From BJGV01 sp964194745 (GTDB taxonomy: Bacteria > Pseudomonadota > Gammaproteobacteria > Burkholderiales > Nitrosomonadaceae): a DNA stretch of 64,000 bases. A model generated the notes under the pieces. It was not told the DNA's origin and searched no databases. It saw nothing but the letters and a program-made list of their open reading frames with translations. A program made the translations under genes and the position numbers. The stretch spans positions 2,294,001 to 2,358,000 of the forward strand of contig OZ252054.1 of the NCBI GenBank assembly GCA_965248035.1. The letters run 5' to 3'. Below, piece by piece: positions 54,680-62,178 of this stretch (within the stretch, counting starts at the first letter, position 1; every line of letters starts with the position of its first letter).

Positions 54680-55006
54680 TTATTGCGAGTTTGCTTCATT
54701 TATTGCCTCGGATATTCTTTTCCTAATCTTTTTAATGTCATTCTTTGCAATATCGACATATCCCCGTATGCAATTCGTGTACGTCCGTATCTGGGAATTA
54801 TAATTATCTACTTTGACATTATACTGATCTGCCTTTCTCTGTTCACTGAACGAGCCAGGTTCAATTGGTTTTGTTGGTGCGGAACAAGTATGTGAGGGAT
54901 ACTCTGATATACCCGTGTATGATTCGCCAGTCTCTGTTGCAATTGCAGCAGATGATACAAAAAAGAAAACCAGCACAAATGCTAAGCTAATTAATGGAAA
55001 TTTCAT
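54680..55006 (-). CDS. secreted hypothetical protein (108 aa)
   Basis: A signal peptide (KFPLISLAFVLVFFFVSSAA) is followed by a mature domain with SHTCSAPTKPIEPG and YTNCIRGYVDIAKNDIKKIRKRI, a Cys pair and an amphipathic C-terminal helix. Strong site GGAGGAGAA. I choose the ATG closest to the signal core. Family unknown; small periplasmic proteins with this Cys-Pro-rich start and helical end are common. Confidence 0.65.
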   Translation of the reverse strand: MKFPLISLAFVLVFFFVSSAAIATETGESYTGISEYPSHTCSAPTKPIEPGSFSEQRKADQYNVKVDNYNSQIRTYTNCIRGYVDIAKNDIKKIRKRISEAINEANSQ

Positions 55007-55063
55007 TTCTCCTCCCAACCATGAGCAGAGGAATTATATCGAAAGGCGGTCATTCGCGTAAAT

Positions 55064-55189
55064 CTTAAGGTTAAAACAAATGCTGAAAACATAGATACAC
55101 TCAAGTCTTTGAGCAAACTATCACCGGTGTTTGACGTAATTTCTAGTGGAACAAACGTAGAAGTTAATATCGAAAGAATAGAAAAATAA
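55064..55189 (+). pseudogene. 3' remnant of an unidentified gene
   Basis: An open frame without start (LKVKTNAENIDTLKSLSKLS, ending NVEVNIERIEK) looks like a soluble protein tail. It is bounded upstream by repeat-like text. The gene was truncated. Confidence 0.45.
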
Positions 55190-55413
55190 TCCTAACTAGC
55201 TGCCTCAAGCAAGCTATCAAAAGTTCAGTGGTTTGGTAGTCTACGATCAAAGGTTGAAAGACCGCTTTGGGTCGATAGTGGTCATTCAAGAAAATTATCA
55301 GAGACTTATTATTATTGACAAACCCATTCTATACAGATAAGAATTGGTAATGGGACTGAATGGTATGGGCTAATATATAACTGGTATATGACTAAGCAAA
55401 TAAGGAGAGCGCA

Positions 55414-55806
55414 ATGCGCAATGCTATTTTGATGGCTATACTTGCTATGATAAGTACTAGTGCGATAGGTGAGTGGATTAAAGTGGATCGGAATAAAAAT
55501 GCTGGCATAACTTGATATGTCGACATTACCACGGTTCATAAGATGGGAAACAATGTCAAGATGTTGGATTTGATTGACTATATAACCGTGCGAGAAGCTA
55601 TGGAAGACAAGTTTTTATCTATAAAAGTACTGCAGGAGTACGACTGCAATGAAGTGAAGAAGAGAATACTTGCTTTCAATACTTATAGCGGGAACATGGG
55701 TTATGGGGGCGTTCTTTATACGAACAGCAAGCCTAATAAATGGGAAATAATATCTTCGCCAAGAAGTGTTAGCCTAACTCTTTGGGAAATAGCTTGCAGT
55801 AGGTGA
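55414..55806 (+). pseudogene. surface-adhesin E-like paralogue, in-frame TGA
   Basis: The frame starts like the protein at 29904-30293 (signal peptide ending SAIG, then EWIKVDRNKNAGIT). A TGA lies at 55513-55515, after which it continues YVDITTVHKMGNN, YDCNEVKKRILAFNTYSG and EIACSR in the same frame. The other copy has ITVYAD at the stop, so a single base change is likely. Strong site AAGGAGAGCGC. Confidence 0.75.
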
Positions 55807-55971
55807 AAGGTAATTGTGGTCTTATCTGCTAGGAGTAGCACCTCAATGGTGAAAGGATTTACACCCCTTACCTTAACCAGGGCTAGATTATTATGGTAAT
55901 AAATCTTCCCACCATATAGTGATGTCTGCTTTGTGCCAAAATAGGACAGAGTCAATTTGGTTTGGCAACAT

Positions 55972-56865
55972 TCAAGACGACATATGTCCCATCTTCCCAC
56001 TCTGATAATCTGCAATTGCTTGACGAATTTCCCTGGCATGGTTCATCACGAAAGGGCCGCGACCAACGATCGGTTCTTTAATTGGTTCACCACAGAGCAG
56101 CAATACTGTTGCATTTTGGGAATTATCAATACGGATGTGGTTACCAACCGTGTCAAACAGGCCAACTTCCGCGGTATTAATAGTTTCTGAACTATTAATG
56201 TGCACTGAACCTTTGAGCACTGCTAGTAATGTAGTGAAGCCATCGGACGCTACAAGATTAAACGGTTGCTTGTTTGCTAGACGTAGATCCCATACATGAA
56301 TTGGTGTAAATGTCAGAGCTGGTCCTGCAAGACCACCGTACGCACCTGCAATGACACGTACGCTTCCCTGGTCATTAGGAAGGTTCGCATTAGGAATTTG
56401 GCTATTTAAAATATTTTGATAACGTGGCGGCGACATTTTGTCCTTGGCGGGCAGATTAACCCACAACTGCACCATTTCAAACATACCACCACGTCGTGCA
56501 AAATTCTGACTATGAAATTCTTCGTGAACCAGGCCAGATGCTGCGGTCATCCACTGTACATCACCAGGACCGATTTTGCCGCCACCACCGAAACTGTCCC
56601 GATGTTCTACCTCGCCACTATAGACAATGGTTACCGTCTCAAAGCCGCGATGCGGATGTTCACCGACCCCGAGGCGTTTTCTTGTCGGCTGGAATTCCAT
56701 AGGGCCAGCGTAATCAAATAGCAGGAAAGGACTGATTGTCGAACCTAGACTCGAATAGTCGAAAAGTGTTCGTACGGGAAAACCATCACCAACCCAGTGG
56801 CTATCAGTATTACGTTGTATACGTAGAAGTTTCTTGACGGATGTTTCAGCTTTCATTGCTAACAT
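55972..56865 (-). CDS. pirin family protein
   Basis: A 297-residue two-cupin protein: GVGEHPHRGFETVTIVYSGE with the His metal ligands, GDVQWMTAASGLVHEEFH and QLWVNLPAKDKM are standard pirin motifs. The C-terminal cupin ends LCGEPIKEPIVGRGPFVMN. Pirins are iron-binding cupins, some with quercetinase activity. AAGGAAGAAATAGCTA before the ATG. It reads toward a REP-like unit (55921-55949). Confidence 0.93.
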   Translation of the reverse strand: MLAMKAETSVKKLLRIQRNTDSHWVGDGFPVRTLFDYSSLGSTISPFLLFDYAGPMEFQPTRKRLGVGEHPHRGFETVTIVYSGEVEHRDSFGGGGKIGPGDVQWMTAASGLVHEEFHSQNFARRGGMFEMVQLWVNLPAKDKMSPPRYQNILNSQIPNANLPNDQGSVRVIAGAYGGLAGPALTFTPIHVWDLRLANKQPFNLVASDGFTTLLAVLKGSVHINSSETINTAEVGLFDTVGNHIRIDNSQNATVLLLCGEPIKEPIVGRGPFVMNHAREIRQAIADYQSGKMGHMSS

Positions 56866-57101
56866 TAGCTATTTCTTCCTTCTATACTATAGTCTATTAG
56901 GAAAGAGTACTCTTCCCCGGATTAATCCGGAACTAGTCTTTCTTCAAAATTGGTGTTTTGGAAAATGGACCAATGCAACATCGACTTGATTATATTTTGG
57001 CTTTTCTGCAATTGATGGAAACTGGCATAAACCAATACCTACGATACAGTATTTACCTAATGAAAGTTATAAAAAGAACAGGAATTTTAAAGGAGTAAAT
57101 C

Positions 57102-57695
57102 ATGATTAAAAAGGCGAATACAAACTATCCTATTCATGAACTCATCGAAAATCGATGGAGTCCTTACAAGTTTTCAGATCGCTCAGTTCCAAGAAAAGAG
57201 TTGCTCTCACTACTTGAAGCTGCTCGTTGGGCACCTTCTTCTTATAATGAGCAACCCTGGCGTTTCATCATTGCATCCAGAGAACAAACACAAGAGTTTA
57301 AAAAGCTGTTGTCGTGTCTTGTACAAGCTAATCAAGAATGGGCAAAAAACGCCAGCATCCTAGTGCTTGGGGTCACGCATCTTACATTTGATCGGAACGG
57401 CAAAGAAAATAAAGCTGCAATGCATGATTTGGGCGCCGCCGTTTCACACTTGTCTTTTGAGGCAACCACAAGAGGAATATCTGTTCACCAAATGATTGGC
57501 ATCGAACCACAAAAAGCGAGGCAAATCTTTACCATCCCAGAGGATTATGAAGTACTTATTGCTTTCGCTATAGGCTATCCGGATTTGAGTGAAACTGCTA
57601 CAGATGTCCTAACAATAAGAGACCGGACACCAAGAGTAAGAAAAACTATTTCAGAGTTTGTGTTTTACAAGGAGTGGGAATCTGCCTTTATATAA
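57102..57695 (+). CDS. nitroreductase family protein
   Basis: A 197-residue flavoprotein: RWSPYKFSDRSVPRKELLSLL, AARWAPSSYNEQPWRFI, and the C-terminal RDRTPRVRKTISEFVF are typical of FMN-dependent nitroreductases. It uses NAD(P)H to reduce quinones, nitro compounds or similar. Strong site AAAGGAGTAAATC. No partner. Confidence 0.92.
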   Translation: MIKKANTNYPIHELIENRWSPYKFSDRSVPRKELLSLLEAARWAPSSYNEQPWRFIIASREQTQEFKKLLSCLVQANQEWAKNASILVLGVTHLTFDRNGKENKAAMHDLGAAVSHLSFEATTRGISVHQMIGIEPQKARQIFTIPEDYEVLIAFAIGYPDLSETATDVLTIRDRTPRVRKTISEFVFYKEWESAFI

Positions 57696-57859
57696 TTTTA
57701 TTATTAATGTATTAATCTCATTGTTACCTATTAGTCTAATAAAGCTATAGAAGAAAAGTTTATCATTTTTACGACGACACCTTCGTGATTCGTTGAAAAT
57801 AGAGCCGGCTTGAAAAACTTACTTGTGGCTCACGAATGTGCCTAAAACTTGGAGATAAG

Positions 57860-58508
57860 ATGAAAATCTATAAAGGAGCCTTAGTCTTTTGCATTTTGTT
57901 CGCTTTTACAGCATGCAGTCTTTTTTCTAAATCAATTATACAAGGTGAAGTTCTGGGAAATACCAGTGGCTTGAAAAGAGACGAAGAGAGTAGGAATGCT
58001 CTTATTTATGTTCGACCGGGTTATAACATAGGAGAATATAGAAAATTTAGAATAGATCCGGTTCTCACAAAATCAATAGGCAAAGATATGTCGGGGGCTT
58101 TCTGCTAACGACAAGAAAACACTTGCAGAATATCTTCGAAAGGCAGTCAGAAAAGAATTGACCGATGGAGGGTACCAGGTAGTCAATCTCGCAGGCCCTG
58201 ATATTGTAGGAATTCGTTTTACCCTCACAGATGTAAATTCTGGGAATCCTTATTTAAATGTGCTTCAATTTACTCCATATGGATTTGCTATGGATATAGG
58301 AGGCGTTACTATTGAATCAGAATTTTATGATACATCTAACAATCAAGTAAATACTATTGAGGTTGTAGGTGCTGAAGGAGCTCGAAAGTTTAATGCTTCC
58401 TCGATAAGGGAAGAATGGGGGGCGGTAAAAAGGATATTTGACGATTGGGCTAGGGGTTTTCGGAATAGATTAGATGAAACACATGTTTCACCAGATGAAT
58501 CCTACTAA
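57860..58508 (+). pseudogene. DUF3313-like lipoprotein, frameshifted
   Basis: Signal peptide with lipobox FTAC, then RPGYNIGEYRKFRIDPV. The frame is lost in a GGGGG run near 58095. The other frame continues LSANDKKTLAEYLRKAVRK, GGYQVVNLAGPDIVGIRF and ends FRNRLDETH. This is the DUF3313 layout of about 215 residues. A slipped G-run may be a true mutation or sequencing error. Site TTGGAGATAAG. Confidence 0.8.
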
Positions 58509-58841
58509 GGGTATATTAGTATTTCGGAAGTTGTTTGAAGGTATTTGCAGTCTAAAATTGTAGTATGGATTGTAGCCTGTAGTGTGATTCCTGCCGCCTC
58601 TACGCTACAAGATTTAACCGGGTGTTTTAGTACATGTCCGTTCAGTGTCAAAAACAGTCATTCATATTTGTTAAGTACTTTATTGGGTTACCTGGCAAAA
58701 GAGTAAACCGATTGTCAACTGAGCTACTGCTTTTCAATTTCCACCTGATGTTGTTCGATCTGTCACAAGCGTATACTGCTAGAGTAATAGATTGCCTTAC
58801 CTATCACGCTGGAAAATAGAAGAAGATGAAAGGAGGGTTCC
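58509..58841. other. intergenic with decayed att-like repeat and REP-like unit
   Basis: No gene. Family A-like end at 58550-58602 (TTGTAGCCTGTAGTGTGATT then CCTGCCGCC) and a REP-like unit at 58634-58666. Confidence 0.5.
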
Positions 58842-60063
58842 ATGAACGATCACTCAGGGTCAGGGAAACTAATCCACAATAGTTTTTATCCGCAAAGCAG
58901 ATTCCTCATGAAACAAAAGAAGAGCAAGCTACTTTCGTTCGCATGGGTGATACTGGTTTTGAGTTTAATGATCTTTACGAGCACTTCTCACTCAAGTGAC
59001 GGTGATGACTTGGTGGAAACTGCTCGTACTGGAAATCTTTCTAAAGTTCGTACCCTGCTTAAGAAAGGGATCGATGTCGACGCTAAAGATAGCGTTGGTG
59101 CAACAGCCCTGATGCTAGCGTCTCAGGATGGGCATGAGGTAATCGTGCAGGCCCTTGCTGGATAAGGGTGCGAAGATCTACTACCAAAGCAATCAAGGCG
59201 CGACAGCCCTGATGCTAGCATCTCAAAACGGGCACGAGAACATCGTGCAGGCTATGCTGGACAAGGGCGCGAAGATCGACCACCAAATCAAAAATGGTAA
59301 AACAGCCCTGATGCTAGCATCTCAGGAGGGACATGAGGTAATTGTGCAGGCCCTGCTGGACAAGGGCGCGAAGATCGACGCTAAAGATAGCGTTGGTGCA
59401 ACAGCCCTGATAATAGCGTCTGAGTTCGGGCACGAGAACATCGTGCAGGCCCTGCTGGACAAGGGCGCACAAGTCAATCACCAAACCAAAAATGGTAAAA
59501 CAGCCCTGATGCTAGCATCTCAGGAAGGACATGAGGTAATCGTGCAGGCCCTGCTGGACAAGGGCGCACAAGTCAATCACCAAAGAAAAGATGGTGTAAC
59601 AGCCCTGATGCTAGCATCTCAAAACGGGCACGAGAACATCGTGCAGGCCCTGCTGGACAAGGGCGCACAAGTCAATCACCAAAGAAAAGATGGTGTAACA
59701 GCCCTGATGCTAGCATCTCAAAACGGGCACGAGAACATCGTGCAGGCTCTGCTGGACAAGGGCGCACAAGTCAATCACCAAAGAAAAGATGGTGTAACAG
59801 CCCTGATAATAGCGTCTCAGGAGGGACATGAGGTAATCGTGCAGGCTCTGCTGGACAAGGGTGCGAAGATCGACGCTAAAGATAGCGTTGGTGCAACAGC
59901 CCTGATGATAGTGTCTCAACAGGGATATGAGGTAATTGTGCAGGCTCTGCTGGACAAGGGCGCTAAAGTTAACCTTCGAGAAAACGATGGTAAACCAGCT
60001 TTAAATTATGCCAAAACGCAGCAAATCCAAAAACTGCTAAAAGCGGCCGGCGCAACGGAATAG
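58842..60063 (+). pseudogene. ankyrin-repeat secreted protein, frameshifted after the first repeat
   Basis: A signal or anchor segment (LSFAWVILVLSLMIFTS), then ankyrin repeats of 33 residues: GATALMLASQDGHEVIVQAL followed by LDKGAK(I/Q)... The first repeat is broken by one extra T in GCCCTTGCTGG (others read GCCCTGCTGG); nine repeats follow in the next frame, ending LLKAAGATE. Several 99-bp units differ by only a few bases, so they have been homogenised by recombination. Family role: protein-protein binding, often in the envelope or secreted. Confidence 0.85.
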
Positions 60064-60135
60064 ATCTCGATCAACCTCCTCTTTCGCGTCTTCAGGAATA
60101 AGTTGTTTACGGGTTATGGGAATTAGAGTCATTAC

Positions 60136-60621
60136 TTAAATGTGATCCAACTGCTCTGTGGCTAGACGATACCATTTAGCCGCTTGCTGATAGTCTTGGG
60201 TTAGGCCCATACCATAAAAATAAGCAGAACCAAGGTTATATTGCGAATACGCATCCCCCTGCTCTGCAGCCAGACGTAACCATTTCACTGCTTCCTGATA
60301 GTCCTGGGTTACGCTGTTGCCGTAATGATACGACATACCAAGGACAGTTTGCGCAAGTGCTTCTCCTTGTTCTGCAGCCAGACGTAACCATTTCACTGCT
60401 TGCTGATAGTCTTGGGTTACGCCTTCTTCCCTAAGGTACATATGGCCAAGTAAACCTTGTGCTATTGCATTTCCTTCTTCGGCTATTGGGCGGAGTAATT
60501 CTAGGGCTTGGGCGTAGTTGCCCTTATGATGTGCCTCTATTCCATCTTCAAGAACATCTGCTTTGGTAACACTACTGCACAGCAACAATATGGTGGCTAT
60601 AAATAAGATCCATTTTTTCAT
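60136..60621 (-). CDS. Sel1-repeat protein
   Basis: A signal peptide (KKWILFIATILLLCSSVTKA), then four Sel1-type TPR units of 36 residues: QDYQQAVKWLRLAAEQGEAL and copies, with AEEGNAIAQGLLGHMYL first. It ends in a variant unit. Convergent with the ankyrin gene, only 72 bases apart; the two repeat proteins may form a functional pair by location only. Periplasmic. Confidence 0.88.
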   Translation of the reverse strand: MKKWILFIATILLLCSSVTKADVLEDGIEAHHKGNYAQALELLRPIAEEGNAIAQGLLGHMYLREEGVTQDYQQAVKWLRLAAEQGEALAQTVLGMSYHYGNSVTQDYQEAVKWLRLAAEQGDAYSQYNLGSAYFYGMGLTQDYQQAAKWYRLATEQLDHI

Positions 60622-61299
60622 TGTTTATACCCCTCCCACACTAGTTCACCTAGTTTTCGCACTACTGCTCACAACAGCCAGTAGCATCATCAAAATAGCG
60701 TTATGCATTGCAACCCTTCTTAAACGCTTTCCTTGACTACATATGCTTAGCACATTGCTCAAACCAACAAATTAATTCTGTAATAAAAATCACATAAAAG
60801 ATTTCTTTGTAATTGAGTTGAGTAGATTTGAATGAATCTGGAGTAATGAATGACTAAGGGGGGAGTAACACACAGAAAAGTCTCGACATGAATCGGAGGT
60901 TTTAAATGCACATAGACAAAGATGAATGCCCGCTTTGGTTCAATAGCAGTTATTCGCGAAAGTCGGCTTTGTGCCAAAAGAGGACATTGAGATTGGAAAA
61001 AACAGTTGACTCTGAGATTTTTCATTTTATTATTATAGGTAGCGGAGGTTTTCGCACTAATGAAACGTAAGGCAGTGAATGGACAGTGATATGAAAATGA
61101 TACTTGCAATAGCACTTTTAATTTTAATTGCATTTAAAATTTTCTTTTATGAATTTGCTATTTAAATAATTAGTCCATCCAAGCGCACAAAATTATTCTT
61201 GTGGCTGCTTGCATCGCTATAAGTGACGCCGTCTACTACGTGCTTGTCTGTGATCAACGACGACATACTTGCTCTTGGCATACCTGCGCAAATACCTAA

Positions 61300-61367
61300 C
61301 AACAAACTATATTTAGAACAGCCTGTAGTAAGAGTTACTGCCTGTAGTTCGATTCTCACCGCCCCAA
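61300..61367 (+). repeat. att-like repeat, family A, with downstream flank
   Basis: TATATTTAGAACAGCCTGTA, TAGTTCGATTCTCACCGCC, then CCAAGGTAATCCAATAAAGT. Here the CCAAT-type block lies after the T-arm end instead of before it, as expected for the opposite side of an integrated element. Confidence 0.65.
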
Positions 61368-61388
61368 GGTAATCCAATAAAGTCCATT

Positions 61389-61422
61389 AAGCCCTAACGT
61401 ATAAACGTATGTGGGCTTTTTC
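61389..61422 (+). terminator. Rho-independent terminator
   Basis: AAGCCCTAACGT and ACGTATGTGGGCTTTTTC: stem with one bulge plus T5, after the att-like site. Confidence 0.65.
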
Positions 61423-61450
61423 TTGTCCATTTCCGTTCTATAATGTAGAT

Positions 61451-62176
61451 ATGAGGAATTACTTTGCATTAGGCGCATTCCTTTATTTCTGTTGCACGTT
61501 CCCTGCTCAAGGTGGGGAATATGACTCATTGCGCCATAAAATGGTGGAGGAGGTATCGGCTGACGTTGCTGCCGAGGTCTCATACAGTGGGGGTTCCACC
61601 CTCAGCCCTAGTGTCGTGGCAGCGATGCAAAAAGTGGAACGCCATCTTTTCGTACCTGCTTCGCAGATTGGGCATGCCTATCTTAATCGCCCCCTTCCCA
61701 TCGGTTATGGACAGACAATTTCACAACCGCTCATCGTAGCGATGATGACTGACCTGATGCAGGTCAAGGATGGGGATAAGATACTTGAAATTGGTACCGG
61801 TTCAGGCTACCAGGCGGCTATTTTGGCAGAAATAACCAAATCGGTTTATAGCATAGAGATTATCCGCCCACTGGGAAAAGAGGCAGCCGAACGCTTGAGA
61901 TCACTTGGCTACGACAATGTGGAACTAAGAATAGGTGATGGATACTACGGCTGGCCGGAAGCGTCGCCATTTGATGCCATCATTGTTACGGCTGCCGCAA
62001 GCCATGTTCCTCCACCTTTGCTTAAACAGCTAAAACCGGGCGGCCGCATGTTGATCCCACTCGGTACGCATTTCATGACCCAGTATTTGATGCTTGTAGA
62101 AAAGCAGATGGACGGTTCAGTAACCAGCCGCCAGATTTTACCAGTTCGTTTCGTTCCGTTTACCAGAGAACATTAG
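61451..62176 (+). CDS. protein-L-isoaspartate O-methyltransferase, exported
   Basis: A 241-residue PCMT with an N-terminal hydrophobic segment (FALGAFLYFCCTFPAQGGE), so it is probably periplasmic, unlike the usual cytoplasmic enzyme. Motifs: VERHLFVP, QTISQPLIVAMMTDLM, ILEIGTGSGYQAAILAE (SAM) and VTAAASHVPPPLLKQLKPGG. It methylates isoaspartate residues to allow repair. I use the ATG that precedes the signal. Two bases separate it from the next start. Confidence 0.93.
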   Translation: MRNYFALGAFLYFCCTFPAQGGEYDSLRHKMVEEVSADVAAEVSYSGGSTLSPSVVAAMQKVERHLFVPASQIGHAYLNRPLPIGYGQTISQPLIVAMMTDLMQVKDGDKILEIGTGSGYQAAILAEITKSVYSIEIIRPLGKEAAERLRSLGYDNVELRIGDGYYGWPEASPFDAIIVTAAASHVPPPLLKQLKPGGRMLIPLGTHFMTQYLMLVEKQMDGSVTSRQILPVRFVPFTREH

Positions 62177-62178
62177 CC

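Larger units (their letters stand above)
60622..61450. other. gene-poor region with REP and att-like repeats
   Basis: REP double unit at 60922-60990, a 24-codon hydrophobic frame at 61091 (KMILAIALLILIAFKIFF) that I do not call, then the att-like end at 61300-61367 and its terminator. Confidence 0.5.

Noticed and set aside
59155..59990. CRISPR array suggested by regularly spaced direct repeats
   Set aside because: The 99-bp periodicity is an open reading frame of ankyrin repeats without unrelated spacers.
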